DNA of 64,000 nucleotides from Sphingomonas sp. Root241 (GCF_001428865.1 NZ_LMIV01000001.1:1380236-1444235); one strand, 5' to 3'. Shown: positions 16,959 to 26,420, numbered from the stretch's first letter. The notes: generated by a model not told the origin, from the sequence alone. Program-made: numbers and translations.

Positions 16959-18115
16959 TGAAGAGCTGGAAGCTGGCGGGCGCGTTCGCGCTCGCGACGA
17001 TGGCGGGTGCTGCAACGGGGCAAAGCGCGCCGCAGGATACCAGCGGCCTCCGGAAAGTCGGCGCCGAAGTGCTGTTCTGGAGCCAGGAAAAGCGCGACGC
17101 CAATTTCCCGCACATGGAGAAGATCTTCCCCGGCCATGTCGTCAAAGCCGGCGGCAAGGTCCGCGCGCTGCCCGCCGGCAAGCCGCTGCCCTTCTCCGAC
17201 GCCGAACTCGACGCCTTCATCGCCGGCCAGAACATTGCGGGGCTGATCGTCCTGCAGGACGGCAAGATCCGCCTCGAACGCTACGCCCGGGGCTATGGCC
17301 GGGAAGGGCGCTGGACCAGCTTCTCGGTCGCCAAGTCGTTCACTTCCACCCTGGTCGGCGCCGCGATCAAGGACGGCTATATCAAGTCGGTCGACGAACC
17401 GGTGACCAAATACATCCCGGAGTTGGCCGGCAGCGGCTATGACGGCGTCACCATCGCGCAGTTGCTCACCATGACGTCGGGGGTGAAGTGGAACGAGGAT
17501 TATACCGACGCAAAGTCCGACGTCGCCCGGATGTTCCTCGAACCGGTGCCGGCAGGCGAGGACCCCACCGTCTATTACATGAAGAAGCTGCCCCGCGAGA
17601 CCGCGCCGGGAAGCAAATGGGTCTACAAGACCGGCGAGACCAATCTCATCGGCGTGCTGGTGATGCGCGCGACGAAGAAGCCGCTCGCCGACTATCTCAG
17701 CGAAGAGGTCTGGCGGCCTTATGGGATGGAGCAGGACGCCTTCTGGATGATCGATCCGTCGGGGCATGAGGTCAGCGGCTGCTGCCTGTCGGTTTCGCTG
17801 CGCGACTATGCCCGGATGGGGCAATTGGCGCTCGAAGGCGGAAAGGGCGTGGTCCCGGCCAATTGGTTCGCCGAATCGACGCGTCCGCATGCCGATATCG
17901 GCGTGCCTGGCCGCGGCTATGGCTATCAATGGTGGACCTATCCGGAAGGGCGTTTCGGCGCGCAGGGCATTTTCGGCCAGACGATCCGGGTGGATCCGAA
18001 GAGCAAGACGGTGATCGCGGTATCCGCGGCTGCCGAGAAGGCGAGTGACCGCGACTATGGCCTCGCGCGGACCGCGTTCCTCGACAAATTGTTCGCGGCG
18101 GCAGCGGCCAAATAG
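16958..18115 (+). CDS. Serine hydrolase, class C beta-lactamase family
   Basis: A 385-residue exported enzyme with a signal peptide (MKSWKLAGAFALATMAGAAT). It has the class C/esterase fold: the nucleophile motif SVAK at residues 123-126, then LLTMTSGVKW, a YKTGETN motif in the place of YxN, and a C-terminal GYGYQWWT region. Relatives include esterases and 6-aminohexanoate-dimer hydrolases (NylB-like). A beta-lactamase role is not implied. The ATG overlaps the preceding stop as TGATG, with the AGGAGG-like end of that gene as ribosome site, so expression is coupled to the CFA synthase-like gene. Confidence 0.82.
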   Translation: MKSWKLAGAFALATMAGAATGQSAPQDTSGLRKVGAEVLFWSQEKRDANFPHMEKIFPGHVVKAGGKVRALPAGKPLPFSDAELDAFIAGQNIAGLIVLQDGKIRLERYARGYGREGRWTSFSVAKSFTSTLVGAAIKDGYIKSVDEPVTKYIPELAGSGYDGVTIAQLLTMTSGVKWNEDYTDAKSDVARMFLEPVPAGEDPTVYYMKKLPRETAPGSKWVYKTGETNLIGVLVMRATKKPLADYLSEEVWRPYGMEQDAFWMIDPSGHEVSGCCLSVSLRDYARMGQLALEGGKGVVPANWFAESTRPHADIGVPGRGYGYQWWTYPEGRFGAQGIFGQTIRVDPKSKTVIAVSAAAEKASDRDYGLARTAFLDKLFAAAAAK

Positions 18116-18129
18116 CCTGTCCTCAAGTT

Positions 18130-18232
18130 CCCCTCCCGCTTGCGGGAGGGGCTAGGGGAGGGTGCGACGGAGAGGCTCACGCGACTCACGCACGTCAGGC
18201 CCTTCCCCGACCCCTCCCGCAAGCGGGAGGGG
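18130..18232. repeat. Paired palindrome, family B
   Basis: Hairpin CCCCTCCCGCTTGCGGGAGG at the left and CCCCTCCCGCAAGCGGGAGG at the right form a perfect outer inverted repeat. It lies between convergent genes and could serve as a two-way terminator. Confidence 0.85.
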
Positions 18233-18245
18233 AGCAAAAGGAAGC

Positions 18246-18956
18246 TTACTCCACCCGCTCGAAATGCCCGGTCTCGAACCCGCCGACCGCCAGCGCCAGA
18301 ATCCGCTCCGCCACCACCTCGGGCGCCTTCACCGTCTCCGGATTCTCCCCCGGAAACGCCCGCGCCCGCATCTTCGTCCGCGTCGCGCCCGGATTGAGCA
18401 CGCCGACGCGCACGCCGCTGATGTGGCGCACTTCCTCGCCATAGCTGAGCAGCAGGTTCTCGAACGCCGCCTTGGACGCGCCATAGGTGCCCCAATAGGC
18501 CCGCGGCGTTCGCCCGACGCTCGAGGTGATTCCGATCACCCGCGCCTGCTTCGCCGCCTTCAGCAGCGGATCGAACGCCGCCAGCATCGCCGCCTGCGCG
18601 GTGACGTTGAGCGTCAGCACCTTGGCGAATTCCTTGAAGTCGATCGCCGGCACCGCGCTCAAACTGCCCAGCGACGCCGCGTTGAGCACCAGCAGGTCGA
18701 GCGCCGGCCAGCGCTCGCCGACTGCCGCGGCGAGCCGCGCCACGCTCTCATTCTCGGTCAGGTCCATCGGCGCGATCGTCGCCGAGCCGCCCGATGCGTA
18801 GATCGCCTCCTCGACTTCCTCGAGCCCGCCGGCGGTGCGTGCGGTGAGCACGACATGCGCACCCGCGGCGCCGAGCGCCCTGGCGGTGGCCGCGCCGATC
18901 CCGCGGCTGGCACCGGTGACGAGCGCGATACGGTCGGCGAGGGGCTTGTCGGTCAT
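18246..18956 (-). CDS. SDR family NAD(P)-dependent oxidoreductase
   Basis: A 236-residue classical short-chain dehydrogenase. It shows the nucleotide-binding ALVTGASRGIG near residue 11, LVLNAAS in the place of NNAG, a Ser in GITSSVGR and the catalytic pair in YGASKAAF. The substrate is unknown. It starts 21 bp after the purF stop on the same strand, so it is probably the distal gene of a purF operon; this purF-SDR neighbourhood gives no functional clue. It ends next to a family B repeat. Confidence 0.85.
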   Translation of the reverse strand: MTDKPLADRIALVTGASRGIGAATARALGAAGAHVVLTARTAGGLEEVEEAIYASGGSATIAPMDLTENESVARLAAAVGERWPALDLLVLNAASLGSLSAVPAIDFKEFAKVLTLNVTAQAAMLAAFDPLLKAAKQARVIGITSSVGRTPRAYWGTYGASKAAFENLLLSYGEEVRHISGVRVGVLNPGATRTKMRARAFPGENPETVKAPEVVAERILALAVGGFETGHFERVE

Positions 18957-18977
18957 TCGAACTCCAGGAGAATCAGG

Positions 18978-20471
18978 TCAGCCGACCCGTTCCTCCAGAA
19001 GCGCGAACTGGTCAACCGGCGCGAGCTCATCCTGATCGGTGAGCGTGGTCGGATATTCGCCGGTGAAACACGCATCGCAATATTTGGGGTGGATGTCGGC
19101 GCGGTGCGCCTCGCCCAGCGCCTTGTACAGCCCGTCGATGCTGACGAATGCGAGGCTGTCGGCATGGATGAAGTCGGTCATCCCCTCGACGTCGAGCTTG
19201 GCGGCGAGCAATTTGGCCCGCTCGGGCGTGTCGACGCCGTAGAAGCACGAATGCCGGGTCGGCGGCGAGGCGATGCGCAGATGCACCTCGGCCGCGCCGG
19301 CCTCGTGCATCATCTGGACGATCTTGAGGCTGGTCGTCCCGCGCACGATCGAATCGTCGATCAGCACGATGCGCTTGCCCTTGATCAGTTCCTTGTTGGC
19401 ATTGTGCTTGAGCTTGACGCCGAGGTGGCGAACCTTGTCGCCGGGCTGGATGAAGGTGCGGCCGACATAATGCGAGCGGATGATTCCCAGCTCGAACGGG
19501 ATGCCGCTCTGCTGGGCATAGCCGATCGCGGCGGGCACGCCCGAATCGGGCACCGGCACGACCAGATCGGCCTCGACCGGCGATTCGATCGCCAGCTGCG
19601 CGCCGATCGCCTTGCGCACCGAATAGACGCTGCGATCCTCGGCAATCGAATCGGGGCGCGAGAAATAGACATATTCGAAGATGCACGGCCGTGACGCGAC
19701 CGGCGGGAAGGGCTTGTGCGAGCTGATCTCGCTGCCCTTGACGATCACCAGCTCACCCGGCTCGACATCGCGGACATATTCGGCGCCGACCACGTCGAGC
19801 GCCACCGTCTCCGAGGCGAAAATGATCGAATCGTCGAGCTTGCCCATCACCAGCGGGCGGATGCCGAGCGGATCGCGGCAGGCGATCATGCCCTCAGGCG
19901 TCATCACGATCAGCGAATAGGCGCCCTCGACCTGCTTGAGCGCGTCGATGAAGCGATCGATCAGCGTGCGATATTGCGACGTCGCGACGAGGTGAATGAT
20001 CACTTCGGTGTCGCTGGTCGACTGGAAGATCGCCCCGCGCCGGACGAGGTCGCGCCGCAGCCGCATCGCGTTCGAGATATTGCCGTTATGCGCCACCGCG
20101 AAGCCGCCGCTCGCCAGCTCGGCGTAGAGCGGCTGGACGTTGCGGATCGCAGTGTCGCCGGTGGTCGCGTAGCGGACATGGCCCGCTGCGGTGGTGCCCG
20201 ACAGGCTGCGGATGACGTCGTCGCGGTCGAAATTGCCGGCGACGTGCCCCATCGCGCGGTGGGTGTGGAACTCGCGTCCGTCCCAGCTGGTGATGCCGGC
20301 AGCCTCCTGCCCGCGGTGCTGGAGCGCATGGAGTCCCAACGCCACCAGCGCGGCTGCGCCTTCGGAATTGGAAACGCCGAATATGCCGCACTCTTCGTGC
20401 AGCTTGTCGTCATCAAACGGGTGCGTGGTAAGCATCAGCCCTCGAGGGGGTTGGGAACTCTTGGAGGCCAT
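18978..20471 (-). CDS. purF: Amidophosphoribosyltransferase
   Basis: PurF makes 5-phosphoribosylamine from PRPP and glutamine, the first committed step of purine synthesis. The N-terminal glutaminase domain begins at the catalytic Cys28 (ECGIFGV), which is exposed by removal of the leader. The signature ALQHRGQEAAGI follows. The PRTase domain has the PRPP loop VLIDDSIVRGTT near residue 375. Two starts are possible: ATG 20471, preceded by ACGGAG at good spacing, and ATG 20435. The first is used on the basis of its ribosome site. The downstream SDR gene is probably cotranscribed. Confidence 0.95.
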   Translation of the reverse strand: MASKSSQPPRGLMLTTHPFDDDKLHEECGIFGVSNSEGAAALVALGLHALQHRGQEAAGITSWDGREFHTHRAMGHVAGNFDRDDVIRSLSGTTAAGHVRYATTGDTAIRNVQPLYAELASGGFAVAHNGNISNAMRLRRDLVRRGAIFQSTSDTEVIIHLVATSQYRTLIDRFIDALKQVEGAYSLIVMTPEGMIACRDPLGIRPLVMGKLDDSIIFASETVALDVVGAEYVRDVEPGELVIVKGSEISSHKPFPPVASRPCIFEYVYFSRPDSIAEDRSVYSVRKAIGAQLAIESPVEADLVVPVPDSGVPAAIGYAQQSGIPFELGIIRSHYVGRTFIQPGDKVRHLGVKLKHNANKELIKGKRIVLIDDSIVRGTTSLKIVQMMHEAGAAEVHLRIASPPTRHSCFYGVDTPERAKLLAAKLDVEGMTDFIHADSLAFVSIDGLYKALGEAHRADIHPKYCDACFTGEYPTTLTDQDELAPVDQFALLEERVG

Positions 20472-20565
20472 ATAGGCACTCCGTCGCGATTTGTCGCCGG
20501 TTTGTCACAAGGAAATGAACTGCGGGGCTGTTTCGCCGGTTTTTCAAGGCGAAAGGAGCCACATC

Positions 20566-20814
20566 ATGGCCAAGGATCATGGATCGCAGATCAAGAATGA
20601 CGACCTATACGAGAAGCTGCGCGACGACGGCGCCTCGAAGGAGAAGGCGGCGCGAATCGCCAATGCGAAGGAAGCGGGCACGCTCGACAAGGGCGGCACG
20701 CATCTCGAGAACCGTTCGAAGGACGAACTCTACGACGAAGCGAAGGAGATCGGCATCGAGGGCCGCTCGAAGATGGACAAGGACGGGCTGATCGACGCGA
20801 TACGCGGGCATTAG
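20566..20814 (+). CDS. Small charged protein with Rho N-domain-like (SAP/Lem-type) helices
   Basis: An 82-residue hydrophilic protein. Its N-terminal half (DLYEKLRDDGASKEKAARIA) and C-terminal half (SKDELYDEAKEIGIEGRSKM) look like the short helix pair of Rho termination factor N-domain/DUF7218-type proteins, which are common in sphingomonads and often stress related. The ATG at 20566 follows AAAGGAG and is preferred to upstream starts. The function is unknown; nucleic acid binding is a guess from the fold type. Confidence 0.75.
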   Translation: MAKDHGSQIKNDDLYEKLRDDGASKEKAARIANAKEAGTLDKGGTHLENRSKDELYDEAKEIGIEGRSKMDKDGLIDAIRGH

Positions 20815-20825
20815 CGCCAGAAACC

Positions 20826-20896
20826 GTCATCCCGGCGAAAGCCGGGATCTCATGCAATCCATTCGGCCTGAGGCCCCGGCTTTCGCCGGGGTGACG
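20826..20896. repeat. REPIN-like palindromic element, family A
   Basis: GTCATCCCGGCGAAAGCCGG at the left and CCGGCTTTCGCCGGGGTGAC at the right, with a short core. It lies 12 bp after the small charged protein gene and 20 bp before hisI. Confidence 0.85.
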
Positions 20897-20915
20897 AGTT
20901 AGGTACAGCGGTCCC

Positions 20916-21278
20916 GTGACCGATAACCGCGACACCAGCCTCGCCCTGAACCCCAAATACGACGCCGCCGGCCTGATCACCGCCGTCGCGACCGACGCCG
21001 CGACCGGCGAGCTCCTCATGCTCGCGCACATGAACGCCGAGGCGCTGGAGGCGACGCTCGCCACCGGCGAGGCGCATTTCTGGTCGCGTAGCCGTGGCCG
21101 GCTGTGGAAGAAGGGTGAGAGCTCGGGCCACGTCCTGCGCGTGATCGAGGCACGGATCGATTGCGACCAGGACGCCTTGTGGCTCAAGGTCGAGGCGGCC
21201 GGCCCGGCCTGCCACACCGGCGAGCGCAGCTGCTTCTTCCGCCGCATCGAGGACGGCAGGCTGGTCCGCGACGCATGA
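20916..21278 (+). CDS. hisI: Phosphoribosyl-AMP cyclohydrolase
   Basis: A 120-residue HisI that opens the adenine ring of phosphoribosyl-AMP, the third step of histidine synthesis. It has [20 protein letters not shown], the metal-binding [13 protein letters not shown] (Cys and Asp ligands) and [10 protein letters not shown] with two further Cys ligands. No phosphoribosyl-ATP pyrophosphatase domain is fused. It begins with GTG at 20916; no in-frame ATG offers a better start. The stop overlaps the next gene by 4 bp. The other his genes are not in this window. Confidence 0.93.
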   Translation: MTDNRDTSLALNPKYDAAGLITAVATDAATGELLMLAHMNAEALEATLATGEAHFWSRSRGRLWKKGESSGHVLRVIEARIDCDQDALWLKVEAAGPACHTGERSCFFRRIEDGRLVRDA

Positions 21279-21766
21279 GGACATTCGCTCTGGTCCTCCT
21301 CCTCACCGCCTGCTCAGGGAGTGGACAGGGGAGCGGCAATGCCCAGGCATCACAAGACCTCGAAAGCGCCGCGATCGAGCGCGGGCTGGTCCGTGATCCC
21401 GACGACAGCGACCTGACCGGCCTCTATGCCCGCGACACCGACCGGATCTGCGTGGTCCGCAAGGGATCCGATTACCGGATCGGCGCCTATGTCGATTATG
21501 GCGACCGGATCACTTGCAGCGGTTCCGGCACCGTCGAACGGAGCGGCGAAACCATCAAGGTGACGCTCGGCAAGGACGGGTGCAATTTCGAGGCGCAGTA
21601 TGACGGCGACCGCATCAAATTCCCCGGTGCGCTCCCCGAGGCCTGCAAGAAGCTCTGCGCGCGCCGCGCCTCGTTCACCGGGCTCGAAGCCGCGCGACTG
21701 AGCGAATCCGCCGCCGAAGCCGCCGCGATGCGCGATTCGAGCGCGCGGAGGTTGTGCGGAGACTAG
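21275..21766 (+). CDS. Predicted lipoprotein
   Basis: A 163-residue protein with a lipoprotein signal ([13 protein letters not shown], lipidated Cys13). The body has several cysteines and a small beta-rich pattern ([29 protein letters not shown]). I recognise no family with a known function. Its ATG overlaps the hisI stop (ATGA), so it is translated from the hisI message although a functional link to histidine synthesis is unlikely. Confidence 0.72.
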   Translation: MRTFALVLLLTACSGSGQGSGNAQASQDLESAAIERGLVRDPDDSDLTGLYARDTDRICVVRKGSDYRIGAYVDYGDRITCSGSGTVERSGETIKVTLGKDGCNFEAQYDGDRIKFPGALPEACKKLCARRASFTGLEAARLSESAAEAAAMRDSSARRLCGD

Positions 21767-21927
21767 CCGTGCGGTGCGCACGTGTCTGCGTGCCAAAAAA
21801 GAAACTCGGACATCGCAGCAATGGCACTCGCTGGGGCATCGAGCCCCGGCCGGAGCCACGCACCGCTGACCACTCCCTTGCAGGGAAGGGGAAGAATTGA
21901 ATGGCGATACGCCCTAGGAGCCGATCG

Positions 21928-22380
21928 ATGACCGACTTCTCTCCCCGCCTGTTCACTTCCGATGCCGAAATCGTCCGTCTCGGCGAAGGGCTGCTCGCAT
22001 GCAGCCTCGCGAAAGAGGATTGGACGCATGAGGCCCACCTCGCCGCCTGCCTCTATTTGCTGACCCGACGGCCCGACATCGACGTGGATGCGGAAATCGC
22101 CGGGATCATTTCGCGCTTCAACGAGAGCGTCGGCGGAGTGAACGACGATGAAGGCGGCTATCACGACACGATCACCCGCGCTTATCTCGCGGGTGTTCGG
22201 CTGTTCCTGCGCGCCCATCCCGAAGGCGGGCTCGCCGAACGAGTCAATGCGCTGCTGGTCTCGCCGGTGGGTCGTCGCGATTGGCCGCTCGGCTTCTATA
22301 GTCGCGAGCGGCTCTTCTCGGTGGCGGCACGCCGAGGCTTTGTAGAACCAGACCGTGCGCCCTTGCCGCCGATGTGCTAG
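21928..22380 (+). CDS. Conserved hypothetical protein
   Basis: A 150-residue soluble protein containing KEDWTHEAHLAACLYLL and FYSRERLFSVAARRGF. The WTHxAHL motif is found in a family of uncharacterised bacterial proteins. The ATG at 21928 is chosen because TAGGAG precedes it at good spacing; an in-frame ATG at 21901 lacks one. It has its own 160-bp upstream spacer with a partial family B hairpin (21873-21890). The function is unknown. Confidence 0.68.
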   Translation: MTDFSPRLFTSDAEIVRLGEGLLACSLAKEDWTHEAHLAACLYLLTRRPDIDVDAEIAGIISRFNESVGGVNDDEGGYHDTITRAYLAGVRLFLRAHPEGGLAERVNALLVSPVGRRDWPLGFYSRERLFSVAARRGFVEPDRAPLPPMC

Positions 22381-22412
22381 AAACCGCGGCAGCGTCACTC
22401 AGGAGATCCGCG

Positions 22413-22766
22413 ATGAGCATATTCGATGGTATTCTCGGCCAGGTTACCCAGAACGTCGATATCAAGAATCTCGCGGCCAAGATCGGCCTCTCGCCCGAGC
22501 AGGTCGAGTCCGCGGTCGGCGCGTTGGCCAAGGCGCATCCCGAGCCGGGCGACACCGCGCAGGGCGCCGCCTCGGCAACGGGGCTCCCGCTGGACAAGCT
22601 CCAGGAGATCATCGGCCATATCGGCGGCGAGGGCGCATTGGCCAATTTCGCGTCGCTGCTTCAAGGGCAGGCAGGTGGAGTCCTCGGCGCGCTCGACAAG
22701 GACGGCGACGGCAACCCCATCAACGACATGGGCAACATGATCTCGGGATTGTTCGGCAAGAAGTGA
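22413..22766 (+). CDS. DUF937-like small protein with an acidic loop
   Basis: A 117-residue protein starting MSIFDGILGQVTQNVDIKNL, with IGLSPEQVESAVGALAKAHP, a helical repeat region like that of DUF937/YidB proteins. Residues 95-106 (DKDGDGNPINDM) resemble an EF-hand or dockerin calcium loop. A ribosome site (CAGGAG) precedes the ATG by 8 bp. It is convergent with the diguanylate cyclase gene. The function is unknown; calcium binding is only suggested by the loop. Confidence 0.72.
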   Translation: MSIFDGILGQVTQNVDIKNLAAKIGLSPEQVESAVGALAKAHPEPGDTAQGAASATGLPLDKLQEIIGHIGGEGALANFASLLQGQAGGVLGALDKDGDGNPINDMGNMISGLFGKK

Positions 22767-22782
22767 CGGCAGCCGAACGGCG

Positions 22783-23991
22783 TCAGGCGACTGCCTTGCG
22801 CTTGCCAGCCACCGCCTCCCGCGTGCAGAAATGCGCGCGGGCCTTGCCGCCGTGCTTGGAGCGGTAGAGCGCCGAATCCGCGCGGGAAAGCAGGCGTTCC
22901 AGGTCGCGGCCGGCATCGGGCATCATGGCGATGCCTATGCTGGCGGAAATGTGCATGTTCGTGCCGTCGATCGCATAGGGCGCGCTCAGCTTCTTGATGA
23001 TCCGGCGCGCGAGCATCTCCGCTTCGCCATTTTGCGCAACGCCGGTCTGCAGCACGACGAACTCGTCGCCGCCCAGGCGGGCGACGGTGTCCTCGCCCCT
23101 GACCGTCGCTTCCAGACGACCGGACACTTGCTGGAGCAGCAAGTCTCCCGCCGGATGGCCATGATGGTCGTTGATCGCCTTGAAGCCGTCGAGGTCGATA
23201 TAGTGAACGGCAACGTTTTCCCCTCTGCGCGAGGCATGTGCGACGGCGTCCTGAAACCGCTCGCGCAGCAACAGGCGATTTGCCAGGCCGGTCAGCGCAT
23301 CATGCTTGGCAAGCTGCGCCATATCGTGTTCGGTGGTGTGGTGCTGAACCGCTGACCGATAAAGATGTCCCACGCTCTGGAGGCTGAGGAGGGTGATCAT
23401 GGCGAGCAGAAGCGCCTGGATGGCGAAGAGCTGCGTGTGAAGTGTCTCCAGGTCACTGCTGAATGCGTGCACGGCGAGCGCAGCTATCGTCGGGACAGTC
23501 GCCAGCATCAGGCTGGTGATGCAAATCAGCGGCCGTACCGAGGTTCGCGACACGACGCCGGCACCGAAGGCGAAGACCAGGCTCACCGTGATGAGGTGCA
23601 GGAGCGGTTGGTGATAGGTGAGCGCCCGAACGTTGAGCCCGGCCAGCAGCAGCGCAAATCCGCAAGTCCCGATCGCGTAGCGTAGCTCCCAGCACTTGAG
23701 TTGGCTGATGGAAGCAGCGGTGCCGACACGTCTGAAGGCCTGCATCGTCCACAGGCGGGCCGCGGTGAGCAGTCCGGCGGCGGCGGCCAGGGCGCCGATG
23801 ATCGGGTCTTGCCATGTGAACGCGAAAAGCGTCGCGACGGCCACGAATACCACGCCCAGCCCCAGGACGGGCAGGCGCATGCCGAACAGCATGTCGATAA
23901 AGTCACGATAGACGGGATCGGGAAGCGGAGCGCCCAGATACCTTGCGCTTCGCCGCCGATCTCGCGACGCATATTGGTCCGACCGTCTCAT
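22783..23991 (-). CDS. Membrane-bound diguanylate cyclase (GGDEF)
   Basis: A 402-residue protein that would make cyclic di-GMP from two GTP. The first 210 residues hold about six membrane helices (such as LPVLGLGVVFVAVATLFAF) that serve as an uncharacterised sensor. The GGDEF domain follows from about residue 235 (DALTGLANR, YIDLDGFKAINDHHGH), with the intact active-site LGGDEF near residue 305. Five residues before it is RGED, an RxxD inhibitory site, so product feedback is expected. No EAL domain is present. Confidence 0.92.
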   Translation of the reverse strand: MRRSDQYASRDRRRSARYLGAPLPDPVYRDFIDMLFGMRLPVLGLGVVFVAVATLFAFTWQDPIIGALAAAAGLLTAARLWTMQAFRRVGTAASISQLKCWELRYAIGTCGFALLLAGLNVRALTYHQPLLHLITVSLVFAFGAGVVSRTSVRPLICITSLMLATVPTIAALAVHAFSSDLETLHTQLFAIQALLLAMITLLSLQSVGHLYRSAVQHHTTEHDMAQLAKHDALTGLANRLLLRERFQDAVAHASRRGENVAVHYIDLDGFKAINDHHGHPAGDLLLQQVSGRLEATVRGEDTVARLGGDEFVVLQTGVAQNGEAEMLARRIIKKLSAPYAIDGTNMHISASIGIAMMPDAGRDLERLLSRADSALYRSKHGGKARAHFCTREAVAGKRKAVA

Positions 23992-24093
23992 GCCCGGGAT
24001 AGTGGGTCATCACCCTTAAAGCCGCGTACACGACTCCCTCAGGCATTTTACGATGGTCGCCAGAGTCTTGGGATGTATCGACATTAACATTTC

Positions 24094-24114
24094 CCCCTCC
24101 CTTCTAGGGAGGGG
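24094..24114. repeat. Single hairpin of palindrome family B
   Basis: An 8-bp perfect stem, CCCCTCCC with GGGAGGGG, around TTCTA, followed on the + strand by AGCTTTTAG. It lies just past the end of the DUF885 gene. Confidence 0.65.
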
Positions 24115-24130
24115 AGCTTTTAGACTTACC

Positions 24131-25951
24131 CTAGCCTTTTCGCGCCGCCACGTGGCGATCGACCACATGCCCTAGCACCGTCATCGGCACGTTGCCGCCG
24201 AGCACAAGGGCGTCGTTGAATGCCTTGAAGTCGTATGCCGGCCCCAGCGCCGCCTTGGCGCGGTCACGGAGGCGATTGATCTCGCTGTGCCCCACCTTGT
24301 AGCCGCATGCCTGTCCCGGCCACGAACAATAGCGGTCGACTTCGCCACTGACTTCCTCGACCGATGAGCCGTTGGCGGTGACGAACCAGTCGATCGCCTG
24401 TTGCCGCGTCCAGCGCTTGGCATGCAGCCCCGTATCGACCACCAGCCGGCACGCGCGAAACCCGAGCGACTGGAGATAGCCAAGCTTCTCGGCCGGATTG
24501 TCGGCATAGACGCCGAGCTCGTCGGCGAGCTGCTCCGCATAGAGCGCCCAGCCTTCGGAATAGGCGTTGAACTGGAGCAGGCTCCGTACAAGCGGCAGCT
24601 TGAAGGTGTATTCGCCTTGCCAGACATGGCCTGGGATCGCCTCGTGATAAGCGAGATCGGGCAGGCTGAAGCGGGTGTGCAGGCTCGTCGTGCGCAGGTT
24701 GATCCAGAACTTGCCGGGGATCGTGCCGTCGATCGAGCCGGGGCCGCCATAAGCGCCGGGCGCGCCCGGCTCCTCCTCGGCCGGTATGCGACGCACCTCG
24801 ACATTGCCTTTCACGAGCGTGTTGAACGCCTGCGGCATGCGCCCGCGGATATCGGCGATGCGCGTGTTCAGGAACTTCATGATCTCGGCCCGGCCCGGAT
24901 CGCCTTCGGGGAAGGTGAAGCGCGGGTCCTTGGCCAGCGCCTCCATCCGCGCGCCGACGCTGCCCTGGCTGTATCCCTCCTTCTTGAGGATCGTGTCCAT
25001 CTCCGCCTGGATCGTGCGGAGCTGGTCGAGACCCATCTGGTGGACTTCCTCGGGAGTCATCGTGGTGGTCGTACCGGCGCGCAGCGTCCAGGCGTAATAG
25101 GCCTCGCCGTCGGCGAACTTCCAGACGCCGGCGTCCGGAGTGGCGCGCTTGCGATGGCGTTCGAGCTCGGCGATCTGCCGGTCGAGCGCGGGCGCGATCT
25201 TGTCGTTGGCGAGCATCCACGCGGCGTTGCCGAAATCGCCTTCCATCCCGGCGGTGCGATTGGCGAGCGAAGTGACCAGGCCCCAGCCGGCGGTGTTGCC
25301 GCCGCGCGCGAGCTTCAATTGCTTGAGGTTCTTGTCCAGCAGGAAGTCGGGGGCGATCACCCCCTTCGAGGCGGCGATCTTGAGCCGCTCGGTCTCGCCG
25401 TCGAGCTGATCGGCATAGGATTCGACGCGATCGAGATAGGCCTCAGCATCCTCGCGGGTCTTCACCTGATGATCGGTGTCGAGCATCCGCGGGACATCGA
25501 TATAGGCGCCGACATTCTGCGCCACCACATAGGGCGTATTGCGCCAGCTGCCGACCGCGACGTCGCCATAGCCGAAGCCGAACCCCTCCAGCCCGTTCGC
25601 ATACGAAGCCTGCACCACTTCGACATTGGTCCGCATCACCGGGCTGAGCGCCGCGGCATCGAGCTTGGCCAGCTCGGCGAGCGTCTGGCGAAGATGCGCG
25701 ACGATCTTGCGCTGCCCCTCGGGCGACCGGTCGGTGAGCTGGTGCTTGAGCGGCGCGCGCGTGTCCTTGTCGATCCCCAGCGAGGTGGCGTTTTCGGGAT
25801 AGAGCTTGAGGAAGGCTTCGGCGGCGCGCGTGAGCAGCGCGTCGGCCGCCGCGTCCGCATCGGCGAACAGCGCGCCGGCGGAGCGGGGTAGGACAGTGGC
25901 CGCAAGGGTCCCGGCGGTGCCGAGCAGGAGCTGGCGGCGATTGGGTCGCAT
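24131..25951 (-). CDS. DUF885 family protein with Tat signal
   Basis: A 606-residue exported protein. The N-terminus MRPNRRQLLLGTAGTLAATV has a twin-arginine signal. Residues near 436-446 contain YHEAIPGHVWQ, an HExxxGH metallopeptidase-like motif conserved in DUF885. The family resembles carboxypeptidase Taq/M32-type zinc peptidases; activity has been little studied. The start at 25951 is used because GAGGA lies six bases upstream of it, while the ATG at 25957 abuts the ribosome site. It is the third gene after the SPFH and NfeD genes, with 16 bp between. Confidence 0.85.
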   Translation of the reverse strand: MRPNRRQLLLGTAGTLAATVLPRSAGALFADADAAADALLTRAAEAFLKLYPENATSLGIDKDTRAPLKHQLTDRSPEGQRKIVAHLRQTLAELAKLDAAALSPVMRTNVEVVQASYANGLEGFGFGYGDVAVGSWRNTPYVVAQNVGAYIDVPRMLDTDHQVKTREDAEAYLDRVESYADQLDGETERLKIAASKGVIAPDFLLDKNLKQLKLARGGNTAGWGLVTSLANRTAGMEGDFGNAAWMLANDKIAPALDRQIAELERHRKRATPDAGVWKFADGEAYYAWTLRAGTTTTMTPEEVHQMGLDQLRTIQAEMDTILKKEGYSQGSVGARMEALAKDPRFTFPEGDPGRAEIMKFLNTRIADIRGRMPQAFNTLVKGNVEVRRIPAEEEPGAPGAYGGPGSIDGTIPGKFWINLRTTSLHTRFSLPDLAYHEAIPGHVWQGEYTFKLPLVRSLLQFNAYSEGWALYAEQLADELGVYADNPAEKLGYLQSLGFRACRLVVDTGLHAKRWTRQQAIDWFVTANGSSVEEVSGEVDRYCSWPGQACGYKVGHSEINRLRDRAKAALGPAYDFKAFNDALVLGGNVPMTVLGHVVDRHVAARKG

Positions 25952-25967
25952 GGTCATTCCTCGAAAA

Positions 25968-26417
25968 TCAGGCAGTCACGGGCTCGACGGTGAGCGACGT
26001 ACCCGCCGCGCCGATGATCCGCACATGCGTGCCGATCGGTGCGTCCGGCCCGGAGGCGAGCCACTCGCCGTCGCCGACGCGGACCTTGCCCTTGCCGGCG
26101 ACGATCGGCTCGACGACGGTCACCACTTCGCCGATCAACCGCGCGACTCGGTCGTTGAGCAGCGGATCGGCGCTCGCGACCGGGTTCTGCGCATACCAGC
26201 GCCGCCCGATCGCCACTGCCGTCGAAGTTGCGAGGATGAACACCGCCACCTGAAACAGCACTGCGAATTCGGGGATGATCAGCGTCACCACCCCGGTCAG
26301 CGCGGCACCGGCGGCGACGAAGACGAGGAAGATGCCCGGCATCAGCAATTCGGTGATGGCGAGCACTGCCGCGAGGATTAGCCAGGCGAGCCCGGGCGTT
26401 GCGAGCAGCGCGTCCAT
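25968..26417 (-). CDS. NfeD family membrane protein
   Basis: A 149-residue protein with three hydrophobic segments in the first 75 residues (WLILAAVLAITELLMPG, FLVFVAAGAALTGVV, VAVFILATSTAVAIG). A small C-terminal OB-fold domain follows (RVGDGEWLASGPDAPIGTHV), as in short NfeD proteins that pair with SPFH proteins in membrane microdomains. It begins 3 bp after the SPFH gene, the classic partner arrangement. Confidence 0.88.
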   Translation of the reverse strand: MDALLATPGLAWLILAAVLAITELLMPGIFLVFVAAGAALTGVVTLIIPEFAVLFQVAVFILATSTAVAIGRRWYAQNPVASADPLLNDRVARLIGEVVTVVEPIVAGKGKVRVGDGEWLASGPDAPIGTHVRIIGAAGTSLTVEPVTA

Positions 26418-26420
26418 CGA

